From: SHZI01 sp963698405
Lineage (GTDB): Bacteria; Pseudomonadota; Gammaproteobacteria; Steroidobacterales; GCA-2729495
Length of the DNA stretch: 64,000 nt
Direction of reading: 5' to 3'
NCBI GenBank assembly: GCA_963698405.1
Contig: CAVOQT010000017.1
Span: 434,001 to 498,000 of the forward strand
Positions within the stretch are counted from its first letter, which is position 1. Every line of letters begins with the position of its first letter. A model generated the notes under the pieces. The model did not search any database and had not been told where the DNA came from. It saw only the letters and a program-made list of their open reading frames with translations. Positions 1-8,132 of the stretch are shown piece after piece. Both the position numbers and the translations under genes were made by a program.

Positions 1-339
1 CAGTTCGTGCTGGGGCTCATCGGCATGACCACCGGGCTCGCCACGCCAGGTGACGATCAGCAGTATCGGGATACGGAAGGTCCAGGTCAGCGAAGTGAGC
101 GGATTGACCGCGTTGCCCAGACCGGAGTTCTGGAACATCGCCACGCCACCGCAGCCACCGAGCTCGGCGCCGGCGGCAATCGCCACCGCATCGCCCTCAT
201 TGGCAGCCGCGACATAGCGCAGCTGCTCAGAGCCGATCGTGTAATTGATGAACGGCGTCAGATAGGAACAGGGCACACCGCTGTAGACCCTGAAACCGCG
301 CTCGGCAGCGGCCGTCACGAAACTTCCGGCATCAATCAT
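1..339 (-). CDS. aepY: Phosphonopyruvate decarboxylase, N-terminal part (runs off the window)
   Basis: This ThDP-dependent enzyme decarboxylates 3-phosphonopyruvate to phosphonoacetaldehyde, the step that makes phosphonate formation from PEP irreversible. Only the first 113 residues are present; the gene continues past base 1. Translating the minus strand from the ATG at 339 gives the family hallmarks SGVPCSYLTPFI, AANEGDAVAIAAGAELGG, QNSGLGNAVNPLTSL and TWRGEPGGHADEPQHEL. The GDAVAIAAG stretch includes the conserved ThDP-activating glutamate region (ANEG). The start codon overlaps the stop of the PEP mutase fusion gene by four bases (ATGA), so the two are very likely translationally coupled. 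The alternative, sulfopyruvate decarboxylase, is less likely because of the partner gene. Confidence 0.9.
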   Translation of the reverse strand, partial: MIDAGSFVTAAAERGFRVYSGVPCSYLTPFINYTIGSEQLRYVAAANEGDAVAIAAGAELGGCGGVAMFQNSGLGNAVNPLTSLTWTFRIPILLIVTWRGEPGGHADEPQHEL

Positions 340-1962
340 GCAAAGCTGCCCGCGGCCACCACGTCTTCCAGACTGTCGATGTCCAGCCAGTGCCCGGTGG
401 TATAGATCACCCGCACGCGCTCGCCGCTCCGCACCAGCTCGGTGAGCAGATGGTGCAGCTTGGCCTTGCGGTTCTTCGGCTGCGCCGCCAGCGCCGAGAC
501 TGCCGTGCGAAAGCGCGGCAGGGCCGCCGCCGATATCTTCATGAAGCCCATCCACTCGCCGTGGATGCTGTTCTCCGGCAGATCCTCTGCGGCACGCTCC
601 AGAAAGGTCTGCTGATAGAAGGCACGGCGCGAGTGCGGCTGCGTGCAGCTGACATAGTCGGCCGCCCTGCCCCGGTTCACCGACTCGTGCCATTCGGTAT
701 CCACGACGATGGCAAAGTCATCTTCAGTCTCGGCCAGCGCATCGAGGATGTAGCGCTTGAAGATCACGTCGCCGTAGGACACGTAGAGATCCATCGAGTC
801 GTCCGGATCGCCTGCCAGGCCGCTGGCGAGAGACACCAGCTCGCTGGTATCGGCATAGTCGGCATTGTCGGTATAGCTGATCGCCGGCAGGTCGATGGCT
901 TCGGGCAGATAACCGCGCACCACACCGATACGCTTGATGCCTGCCGCGTTGTAGGCTGAAACGATATGCGAGAGCAGCGGCCGGCCACGGATCTTCACCA
1001 TGGTCTTCGGCCGATGCTCGGTGAGTTCACCCAGCGCCGAGCCGCGCGATGCGGCCAGGATCAGCGCGCGTGAACGCGCCTGGCGTTTCGGCAGGTAGCG
1101 CTCTTCGGCTTCCTGCAGCTCCGAAGCGCCCTGCAGGCGGAACAGCTCCTTGACCGGCGCGATACGGTCCTCGACCGAGCGCAGGTTCTGTTCCTCGATG
1201 AATCGTGCGCGCAGTCTCCTGCATGGCAACGACCGCTGCACGCAGCAGCTGGTTGGCCCAGATCGCGATGGAAAAGCCGGCTTCGCGGAACACGTCGGTC
1301 GGCGTGGCGTGATACTTGGTCGGCACGATGACCACCGGCGAGCGGCCGGCCCACTCCTTCTGGAAAGCGAGCACTTCCGTCGCGCTGCTCAGCGCACTGT
1401 GGATCAGGATGCCGTCCGAGCCGGCAGCGTGATAGGCCTCGGCACGGCGCATCGCTTCATCGAGACCCCAGCCGGCGATAAAGGCCTCGACCCGGGTGAT
1501 GATCGCAAACTCGTCGTCGGCCTGCGCATCCTTGCCGGCCTTGATCCGGCTGCAGAACTCGTCGACATCGGCCAGCTGCTGCTTGTCGCCGTCGATGAAG
1601 CTGTTGGTCTTCGGGTAAAGCTTGTCCTCGATGCAGACGGCAGCGATGCCGCGCTGCTCGAGCTTGCGCACCAGACGGCGCACATTGTTGAAGTTGCCGT
1701 AACCGGTATCGCCGTCCAGCAGGATCGGAATGCTGGTCGCATCGGCCATGAACTCGAGCATCTCGAGCACCTGCGTCCAGCTGGCCTCGTTCGAGTCACG
1801 CACCCCGTACTGCGCCGACATGCACAGGCCGCCGGCCCAGATGCCGCGAAAACCGGCTTCCTCGCCGATCCGGGCGCTGACGCCGTTGTGGGCTTCAATG
1901 AGGAATTCGAGTTCCGGGCTGGCCAGCAGTTGCCGGAACCGGGTGGTCTTTTTCAGTTGCAT
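336..1962 (-). pseudogene. aepX: PEP mutase - nucleotidyltransferase fusion, one-base frameshift
   Basis: PEP mutase converts phosphoenolpyruvate to phosphonopyruvate, the entry reaction of phosphonate biosynthesis. The first frame (from 1962) holds a full PEP mutase domain with the Mg-binding DGDTGYGN at residues 83-90 and the diagnostic EDK-x5-NS motif at 112-121 (EDKLYPKTNS). It derails near 1200 after QETARTI. The other frame resumes with EEQNLRSVEDRIAPVKE, the normal linker of the family, and then a nucleotidyltransferase domain beginning LILAASRGSALGEL and RPKTMVKIRGRPLL. The second domain resembles the CTP-dependent PntC-type cytidylyltransferases found fused to PEP mutase, which activate 2-aminoethylphosphonate. 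Removing one base near 1200 gives an uninterrupted 541-residue protein. Whether the shift is real or a sequencing error cannot be decided here. Confidence 0.85.
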
Positions 1963-2058
1963 TCCCGGTCGCGGTGCTTGCTGCCCGCCTCCAGCACGAT
2001 GTGAGGCCGGTAGTGTACCGGAGCCGGCTGACCTGACGGTACCGCGTGAGAAAGGCAG

Positions 2059-2943
2059 CTATTTTTCTTCCGCACTGCCGGCTGCGTAGCGTTCACCCGT
2101 CTGCAGCATCGCCTCGGTACCGACTGTCGTGTTGAGACGGGAAAAGTCGAACATCTGGTCGAGCATGTTGCGGGTCGTGCCGTCGGCCTTCAGCGTTGCC
2201 AGATACTGGCTGGCTGCGAAGCCCACCACACGAACCATCGCACCGGGGAAGATGGCCAGGCGGAAGCCGATTTCGCCCAGCTCCGCAATAGTCAGCAGCG
2301 GTGTCTTGCCACCCTCGACCATATTGGCGAGCAGCGCGACCCGGCCACCCAGCTCGCGGCCCACACGCGCCATCTGCTCAGGCGTGCGCAGCGCCTCCAC
2401 GAACAGCACATCAGCCCCCGCTTCAGCGTAACGGTGTGCCCGTTCCAGGCCAGCCTCGAAACCATCGACTGCGATGGCGTCGGTGCGCGCAACGATCACC
2501 GTTGCCGGATCCACGCGCGCATCCTGTGCCGCACGCAGCTTGCCGAGCATCTCAGCGGTGCTGATCAGCGTCTTGCCTTCCAGATGACCGCAACGCTTCG
2601 GCAGCGTCTGGTCCTCGAGCTGTATCGCCGAGGCGCCCATCTTCTCCAGCAGGCGCACGGTGCGCTGCACGTTCAGCGCATTGCCGAAGCCGTTGTCGCC
2701 ATCCACGATCAGCGGCAGGCTGACGCGGTCACGGATATTGCCAACCGTTTCTGCAACTTCAGTGAGGGTGGTCAGGCCGATATCGGGACGGCCGAGCCGC
2801 GTGAAGGCGATGCTCGCGCCGCTCACATAGGCACAGCCAAAACCCGCCTGCTCGATCAGCAATGCCGTGAAGGCGTCATAGCAGCCCGGTGCGATGAAGG
2901 GCTGACCGGCAAGCAGTTCACGTAAACGCGTGGTGTGCGACAT
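2059..2943 (-). CDS. Isocitrate lyase/PEP mutase-superfamily C-C lyase (methylisocitrate or dimethylmalate lyase type)
   Basis: This is a 294-residue (beta/alpha)8 enzyme of the isocitrate lyase superfamily. DGDNGFGN at 81-88 supplies the Mg-binding aspartates, and EDQTLPKRCGHL at 110-121 carries the catalytic cysteine (C118) of true lyases. PEP mutases have EDK-x5-NS at this place, so this paralogue should cleave a C-C bond in an alkylmalate or isocitrate-like acid and release pyruvate or glyoxylate. Close families include 2-methylisocitrate lyase, 2,3-dimethylmalate lyase and oxaloacetate decarboxylase; I cannot separate them. It begins one base after the stop of the dehydratase small subunit, which argues that it acts on the product of that dehydratase. 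The PEP mutase gene follows 96 bases downstream on the same strand. Confidence 0.85.
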   Translation of the reverse strand: MSHTTRLRELLAGQPFIAPGCYDAFTALLIEQAGFGCAYVSGASIAFTRLGRPDIGLTTLTEVAETVGNIRDRVSLPLIVDGDNGFGNALNVQRTVRLLEKMGASAIQLEDQTLPKRCGHLEGKTLISTAEMLGKLRAAQDARVDPATVIVARTDAIAVDGFEAGLERAHRYAEAGADVLFVEALRTPEQMARVGRELGGRVALLANMVEGGKTPLLTIAELGEIGFRLAIFPGAMVRVVGFAASQYLATLKADGTTRNMLDQMFDFSRLNTTVGTEAMLQTGERYAAGSAEEK

Positions 2944-2944
2944 C

Positions 2945-3446
2945 TCAGGTTTTCTCGTTTTCCAGACGCTGTTTCAGCCAGGGCATCAGGCCGCCCGCCG
3001 CGATCATTGCCCTCAGGTGTGCGGGCAGGCTCTGCACGGTCCAGCTGTCACCGGTAGCCGGCCTTTCGATACGGCCTGTCACCGGATCCACCTGCAATAC
3101 GTCCCCGGCGCGGATCAGCCCCGCATCCGGAAAGGCCAGCGCCGGCAGACCCGAAGTTGAGCGCATTGCGATAGAAGATCCGGCCGAAGGATACGGCCAG
3201 CACTGCGCCGACGCCCAGATGCGTCAGCGCCATCGCCGCCTGCTCGCGCGCCGAACCGACCCCGAAGTTGCGCCCCGCGACGATGATGTCGCCGGGCCGT
3301 ACCTGCCGGGCAAAATCGGGATCCACCGCTTCCAGGCAATGCCGGGCCATCTCCTCCATGGGCGCTTTGAAATACAGTCCCGGCGCCATGACATCGGTGT
3401 TGATGTCATCGCCGAACACGAATACGCGTCCGCTGATGGTCTTCAT
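2945..3446 (-). pseudogene. Aconitase-superfamily dehydratase small subunit (LeuD/DmdB-like), one-base frameshift
   Basis: This is the swivelling-domain subunit that pairs with the upstream LeuC-like protein. It opens with GRVFVFGDDINTDVMAPG and contains GRNFGVGSAREQAA, the counterpart of the aconitase GxGSSREHA active-site loop. The catalytic serine and the arginine are kept, but the second serine and the histidine are replaced. At about 3155 the frame breaks after RNALNFG. The other frame continues with LPALAFPDAGLI, then GDVLQVDPVTG, to a stop at 2945. Dropping one G from a GGG run restores a 166-residue protein, the usual length for this family, so a homopolymer error is likely. The start overlaps the large-subunit stop (ATGA). 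Candidate reactions are hydration or isomerisation of an alkylmaleate, for example 2,3-dimethylmaleate. Confidence 0.8.
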
Positions 3447-4723
3447 GCGAGAAACTCCCGCGGATCGGCTATACGGCCAGCCACGGCTGAAGCCGCCACC
3501 GTATAGGGTGAAGCGAGGTAGACCTGGGCTGAACTTGCGCCCATACGTCCCTTGAAATTGCGGTTGGTCGAGGAGATGCAGACCTCCTTTTCCGCCAGCA
3601 CGCCGGCGCCCAGTGCCGCGCAGGCGCCACAACCGGTGGGCAGGATATAGGCACCTGCTGCGGAGATCGTCGCCAGCGTGCCGTCCGCGGCGGCCGCTGC
3701 CATCACTGCTGACGACGAGGGCGCCACCAGCAGCCGGGTGCCGCGCGCCACCTGCCGCCCCTTCAGCACCTCGGCAACCATATGCAGGTCGGTGAGCTTG
3801 GCGCCGACGCAGGCGCCGATGTAGGCCTGATCGATATGCACCTGGTCGCAACTGTCTACCGGCCCGCTGTTGGCCGGTGAATGCGGGGCGGCCACCTGTG
3901 GCACCAGCCGGTCGGCGGCGAAGTTGCGCACATCCAGATATGCAGCATCGTCATCGCCACACCACTGCAGGGCATCGGCCGCCGGCTGCCCGCCCGCCGC
4001 CCGTATCGCTGCCAGCGTCACTTCATCGGCTGCGACGATGCCGGTTTCTGCACCGAGTTCCGCCGCCATGTTGGTGAGCACCATGCGCTCCCATACCGAC
4101 ATGGCACGCACCGTATCGCCACCGTATTCGATCACCCGGCCACCGTTCTCCATGCCAAGCTCCCGGCACAGGAACAGCGCGATGTCCTTGGCTACCACGC
4201 CATGCCCGAAGCGGCCTGACCAGTTCACCTGCACGGTCTCCGGCACCTGGATCCAGATCTCGCCGGTCACCACCACACCGGTCATTTCGATGGCGCCGAA
4301 GCCGGCCATGAAGCAGCCGAAGGCCCCGCCCATGCTCGAGTGCGAATCGCCGCCACAGGCGAACATTCCGGGCTGCAGCAGGCCCTGCTCGGCGAGCAGA
4401 ACGTGGCCGATGCCGCGCATATCGAAGAACTTCCGGATACCGAACTCGGCCGCAAAGTCGCGCGTGAGCTGCAATATGGCTGCCGATTCGGCATCCACCG
4501 CCGGCGTGAAATGATCGGTACAGAGCACGATGCGCTCTGGATCCCAGACCCCGGCGCCCAGCTCCTTCAGCCGGGGCCAGATGCGCCGGGGGCCGCCGGA
4601 GTCGAGCAGCAGGGCAAGGTCAACCTTGCAGGTGAGGATCTCACCCGGCCGTACCACCGGCTGCCCGGCAGCACGCGCCAGAATCTTCTCGCCAAGTGTC
4701 TGTCCCATGGGCCGATGGCTCAT
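3443..4723 (-). CDS. Aconitase-superfamily dehydratase large subunit (LeuC/DmdA-like)
   Basis: This 426-residue protein is the [4Fe-4S] subunit of a two-subunit hydro-lyase related to 3-isopropylmalate dehydratase and 2,3-dimethylmalate dehydratase. It opens with GQTLGEKILARAAG and has CTDHFTP, GGDSHSSMGGAFG and FGAIEMTGV, which are landmarks of the family. The cluster cysteines lie in YIGACVGAKLTDL and PTGCGACAALGAG. Most relatives have SCTNGR at the first of these, so the change to ACVGAK loses a substrate-contact arginine and suggests an unusual substrate. It is the first gene of a minus-strand run and overlaps the small subunit. A role in leucine synthesis is unlikely because leuA and leuB are absent and a lyase follows. 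ATG 4708 is an alternative start. Confidence 0.85.
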   Translation of the reverse strand: MSHRPMGQTLGEKILARAAGQPVVRPGEILTCKVDLALLLDSGGPRRIWPRLKELGAGVWDPERIVLCTDHFTPAVDAESAAILQLTRDFAAEFGIRKFFDMRGIGHVLLAEQGLLQPGMFACGGDSHSSMGGAFGCFMAGFGAIEMTGVVVTGEIWIQVPETVQVNWSGRFGHGVVAKDIALFLCRELGMENGGRVIEYGGDTVRAMSVWERMVLTNMAAELGAETGIVAADEVTLAAIRAAGGQPAADALQWCGDDDAAYLDVRNFAADRLVPQVAAPHSPANSGPVDSCDQVHIDQAYIGACVGAKLTDLHMVAEVLKGRQVARGTRLLVAPSSSAVMAAAAADGTLATISAAGAYILPTGCGACAALGAGVLAEKEVCISSTNRNFKGRMGASSAQVYLASPYTVAASAVAGRIADPREFLA

Positions 4724-4806
4724 CCGATTCCGGTCGCGCTTGACCTGCCGCGTTTGGTGTCCGGACAATGTCGCTCTTTTCATCTGCGAGCATCCGGCAC
4801 CGTACC

Positions 4807-5169
4807 ATGCTGATACAGGTTCTGAAGTCCAAAATTCACCGTGTGACGGTTACCGCCGCCGACATCAATTACATCGGCAGCATCACCATCGATGAAGACC
4901 TGATGGATGCCGCCAACCTGATCGAGAACGAGCAGGTGCACGTACTCAACCAGCGCAACGGCGAACGCATCATCACTTACGTCATCCGGGGCGAACGCGG
5001 CTCCGGCACCATCTGCATGAACGGACCCGCAGCGCTCCTGTTCTCGGTCGGCGATATCGTGCTGGTCCTGTCCTATGCCGGAATGGATTTCTCCGCGGCA
5101 AAGGCCTTCAAGCCCAGCATCATCTTTCCGGACACAGCGAGCAATCGACTGGTCCCGGCAGGCAGCTAG
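4807..5169 (+). CDS. panD: Aspartate 1-decarboxylase precursor
   Basis: This pyruvoyl enzyme makes beta-alanine from aspartate for pantothenate and CoA synthesis in the cytoplasm. The 120-residue proenzyme starts MLIQVLKSKIHRVTVT, the standard N terminus, which is why ATG 4807 is preferred to the upstream ATG at 4768. The self-cleavage site Gly24-Ser25 is visible in INYIGSITIDEDLMD; Ser25 becomes the pyruvoyl group. Lys9 and the ITYVIRGERGSG segment, with the conserved Thr-Tyr and glycines of the active site, are present. It stands alone, divergent from the dehydratase operon, without panC or panB. Its stop overlaps the stop of the convergent UbiD-like gene by three bases. Confidence 0.95.
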   Translation: MLIQVLKSKIHRVTVTAADINYIGSITIDEDLMDAANLIENEQVHVLNQRNGERIITYVIRGERGSGTICMNGPAALLFSVGDIVLVLSYAGMDFSAAKAFKPSIIFPDTASNRLVPAGS

Positions 5170-6662
5170 AGAATCCCCTTCAGCTTCTCGGCGATCTTCG
5201 CCACATCTGCCGGATCAGCCTGACTGACATCGGCATACTCGGTGAAGCGCTCGGGAATCTTGATCGTCGCATCGATACCCATCTGCTCACCGACCATCGG
5301 GAAACCCTGCGGTCCCTTTGGCGCCGAGGGGTCGAGCACGAAGGCCTGGCCCGAACGGTTGATGATGATGTCGCTGTAGGGCTGCACGCGCGTCTGTATC
5401 GCCCACTCCACCGCCGACAGGTCGTAGGGATTGACGTCCGGACCGACCACCACCGCGATCTTGGCGGTCCGCGGCCAGCGCCCGGCAGCACCCCACAGGG
5501 CATGCAGCACATACTTGCCGAATTCCGGATGCGGCTTGTGGGCACCGTCGACGTTGAGCTGCACGATGTAGGTCATGTTCGGTGTGACCACGCAGTCCTT
5601 CACTTCGGGAATCTTGCGCTGCAGGTCGGAGAGCATCTCGCCTTCGATCGGAATCAGCGCCAGATAGTTGTGATCAAAGGGCGGCATCATCTCGATGGTC
5701 GCGTACCACAGCGGATTCTTCCGGTGCGTAATGCAGGTGACGTCGAACAGCGGGAACACCTGGTGCTTGTCGTAGTAGCCGACCGAGTTCGAATGCCAGC
5801 CTATGATCTGCTGCGGTACATCCGGCTGGAACACGCCTTCGATGACGTATTCAGCGGTTGCCGGCACTTCCAGATCCACGGTCTCGCACTTCACCAGTTC
5901 TACCGGTGAACCGCGCAAGCCGCCCGCATAGTCGTATTCGTCCAGACCATAGGGAATACCGGTGGCTGCAGCCATGTGTACCGCCGGGTCGCACTGACAG
6001 GCCACCGCGATCTCCAGCGGCTTGCCCATGCGCTGCGCCTTGGCCAGGTGCAGGCCGATATGGTTCATCGGCGGATTCCAGAAAGCGAACACCGACAGCT
6101 GCTTCTTCTGCTCTTTCTCCGTATAGCTGCCGCCCTGCGGGTGCTGGCAGTTCCACAACTGGGTCAGGCGATACCAGCCGACGTTGCGCACGCCGGTTTC
6201 CGGATCCTTGGTAACGACGACGCCGCCGGTGATATAGGACGCGCCCTCCTTGCCGAACCACACATGCGGCAGCTGCTTGTCGACGGAGATATCGTCCTTG
6301 CCGATCACCACCTCCTTGCAGGGCGCCTTGCTGCGCTCGACCATGCGCGGCTTGTGCCAGGTGGTACGGTCATTGAGAATCCGCGCGTGCTTGATCTTGG
6401 CCTCGATGGGGTCTGCGGTCTCGATGGTCATCCCGGTGCGCTCACGCGTACCGAAGGGATTGAAGATCACGGGCACGCCGGGCGTGTTGTAGCCCTTGAG
6501 GTTATTGAGCATCAGCCCGGGGCCGTTGATTTCGGCCAGGTAGCGCATCAGCGCCTGGAGTTCATTGGTCCCGTGCGCGCAATCCAGCGGTACATCCACG
6601 TTCTTGAGTTGCCCGGCCTTGTCCAGGCTGGCCAGAAACTCCCGCATATCCTTGAACGCCAT
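5166..6662 (-). CDS. UbiD-family prenylated-FMN decarboxylase
   Basis: This 498-residue protein belongs to the UbiD family of reversible, prenyl-FMN-dependent (de)carboxylases acting on aromatic or alpha,beta-unsaturated acids. The catalytic triad known from fungal Fdc1 (Arg-Glu-Glu) maps to R165 in NVGWYRLTQ and to E260 and E265 in ELVKCETVDLEVPA. HIGLHLAK near 201 matches the metal and phosphate site. A gene for the cofactor-making UbiX lies 1.5 kb away, pointing to a self-contained decarboxylase module. Identity with ubiquinone UbiD is doubtful, because the SDR and YhbP-like neighbours suggest catabolism of an aromatic or acrylic acid. The substrate cannot be read from the sequence. Confidence 0.88.
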   Translation of the reverse strand: MAFKDMREFLASLDKAGQLKNVDVPLDCAHGTNELQALMRYLAEINGPGLMLNNLKGYNTPGVPVIFNPFGTRERTGMTIETADPIEAKIKHARILNDRTTWHKPRMVERSKAPCKEVVIGKDDISVDKQLPHVWFGKEGASYITGGVVVTKDPETGVRNVGWYRLTQLWNCQHPQGGSYTEKEQKKQLSVFAFWNPPMNHIGLHLAKAQRMGKPLEIAVACQCDPAVHMAAATGIPYGLDEYDYAGGLRGSPVELVKCETVDLEVPATAEYVIEGVFQPDVPQQIIGWHSNSVGYYDKHQVFPLFDVTCITHRKNPLWYATIEMMPPFDHNYLALIPIEGEMLSDLQRKIPEVKDCVVTPNMTYIVQLNVDGAHKPHPEFGKYVLHALWGAAGRWPRTAKIAVVVGPDVNPYDLSAVEWAIQTRVQPYSDIIINRSGQAFVLDPSAPKGPQGFPMVGEQMGIDATIKIPERFTEYADVSQADPADVAKIAEKLKGIL

Positions 6663-6833
6663 AGCCTCTCGCTCCCTTGATCCGTACAGCTGAATTGCAA
6701 GCCTGAAACCATAGCATGACGGCCCGGCAGGAGCAGCCCGGGGAATGTGCGGACCGGAGCCCGATCCACCGCGATATCCGGTAGGCTATGCGGCCTGCAG
6801 GCCGGCGGCCAATCTCTGAACAGGAAGACAGAC

Positions 6834-7634
6834 ATGAAAAAGACCGACAAGAAAGTAGCCATCGTCACCGGGTCTGCCACCGGCGTGGGCGCCGCGGCGG
6901 CCATTCTGCTCGCCGAGCACGGCTGCAACGTGGTGATCAATTACACGCGCAGCAAGGCCGAGGCCGATGAAACCGCCGCCACCTGTATCGCCAAGGGTGT
7001 GGAAACCATCGTCTTCCAGGCCGACGTCTCGGATGACGATGCCTGCCGCGCCATGGCCAAGGCCGCCATCGACAAGTGGGGCCGCATCGACTACCTGATC
7101 AACAATGCCGCGCGCACCAAGTTCAACCCCTACCCGAAGCTCGACGGCGTGTCCAAGCAGGATTTTCTGGATATCTATGCCGTCAACGTGGTCGGCGCCT
7201 ATCAGATGATCCGCGCCGTCACACCAATCATGAAGAAGCAGGGCCACGGCGCCATCGTCAATGATTCCTCGATCGGCGGCGTGACCGGCATCGCCTCATC
7301 GATCCCCTACGCCGCATCCAAAGCCGCACTCAACCTGATGGCGAAGTCGCTGGCCCATGTACTGGCACCGGAGATCCGCATCAACACGGTGGTACCGGGC
7401 ATGATCCAGACCCGCTGGCTGAAGGGCGGCATGGGTGATGAGCAATACGCGGCGATGATCAAGACGATGGGCGATCAGCTGCCGCTGAAGAAAGTCGCAA
7501 CCGCCGAAGACATCGCCGGCGTACTGGTCTGGTTCCTGGAAGGGCCGCACCTGATCACCGGTGAAACCCTGATCGTCGACAGCGGTATCCACATCGGGAC
7601 GCTGCCGCCCTACTCGAGCGGCGATTCCTACTGA
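6834..7634 (+). CDS. SDR-family NAD(P)-dependent oxidoreductase
   Basis: This is a 266-residue classical short-chain dehydrogenase. The nucleotide-binding motif TGSATGVG sits at residues 12-19 and is followed by NNAARTKF. The catalytic serine is in VNDSSIGG and the Tyr-x3-Lys pair in PYAASKAALN. The C-terminal ITGETLIVDSGIHIG is typical of FabG-like SDRs. The start at 6834 is preceded by AGGAAG at a good distance and discards an unconserved upstream extension. The gene is divergent from the UbiD-like gene and convergent with the YhbP/UbiX pair, so it probably belongs to the same metabolic island. The substrate is unknown. Confidence 0.88.
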   Translation: MKKTDKKVAIVTGSATGVGAAAAILLAEHGCNVVINYTRSKAEADETAATCIAKGVETIVFQADVSDDDACRAMAKAAIDKWGRIDYLINNAARTKFNPYPKLDGVSKQDFLDIYAVNVVGAYQMIRAVTPIMKKQGHGAIVNDSSIGGVTGIASSIPYAASKAALNLMAKSLAHVLAPEIRINTVVPGMIQTRWLKGGMGDEQYAAMIKTMGDQLPLKKVATAEDIAGVLVWFLEGPHLITGETLIVDSGIHIGTLPPYSSGDSY

Positions 7635-7643
7635 CAGGCTGGT

Positions 7644-8132
7644 TCAGAGGCGGAATTCGCGCTTCCAGCCGAATCCGCGCGTGCTGTCGATAAGGCGTAT
7701 CCACTCCGGCTTCAGGCGCCAGAACGCCGTGCTCTGCAGGCGCGTGGCGATCAGCTTTTCGCTGGCTTCCCGCGGCGACTCGAAGATCCGCCGCACCTGG
7801 ATGAACTTGGCGAGATAGGTGGCGAGTGCGGCGGCCCGTGCGATACCAGTCAGCATCTCGACCTGTCCTTCAACTTGCAGGCCGATGACTTCATCCCAGC
7901 CCGCAGCGTCGCGATTGATGGCGGCGACTACGCGCGCAGCCTGGTTCATGTCTCGCCCGTGACGGGTCTTCAGATCGGAAACGAAGTAGAGATTGCAGCG
8001 CTCGTCGCTGGCATAGAACACGCTGGCCGCCCAGGCACCGCCCTCGCCGGAGGTGGCCAGGGTCAGCGTGTTGTGCCCGGCCAGCAATTCACGAACGCGG
8101 GTAAAATCAGCATCGCCATCCGGCGTAGTCAT
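7644..8132 (-). CDS. YhbP-like (UPF0306) pyridoxamine-phosphate-oxidase-fold flavoprotein
   Basis: This is a 162-residue split-barrel protein. The N-terminal TLTLATSGEGGAWAASVFYA and the following LYFVSDLKTRHGRDM fit the FMN-binding pyridoxamine 5'-phosphate oxidase-like fold. The C-terminal AFWRLKPEWIRLIDSTRGFG is the distinctive ending of the UPF0306/YhbP group. No biochemical role is established for the group; FMN binding is inferred from the fold. Its ATG overlaps the UbiX stop by four bases, so the two are co-translated. A flavoprotein coupled to a flavin prenyltransferase is suggestive, but I cannot say that it handles prenyl-FMN. Confidence 0.8.
   Translation of the reverse strand: MTTPDGDADFTRVRELLAGHNTLTLATSGEGGAWAASVFYASDERCNLYFVSDLKTRHGRDMNQAARVVAAINRDAAGWDEVIGLQVEGQVEMLTGIARAAALATYLAKFIQVRRIFESPREASEKLIATRLQSTAFWRLKPEWIRLIDSTRGFGWKREFRL

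Noticed and set aside
2945..4723. LeuC/LeuD for leucine synthesis
   Set aside because: No leuA or leuB nearby, altered active-site motifs, and tight linkage to a C-C lyase.
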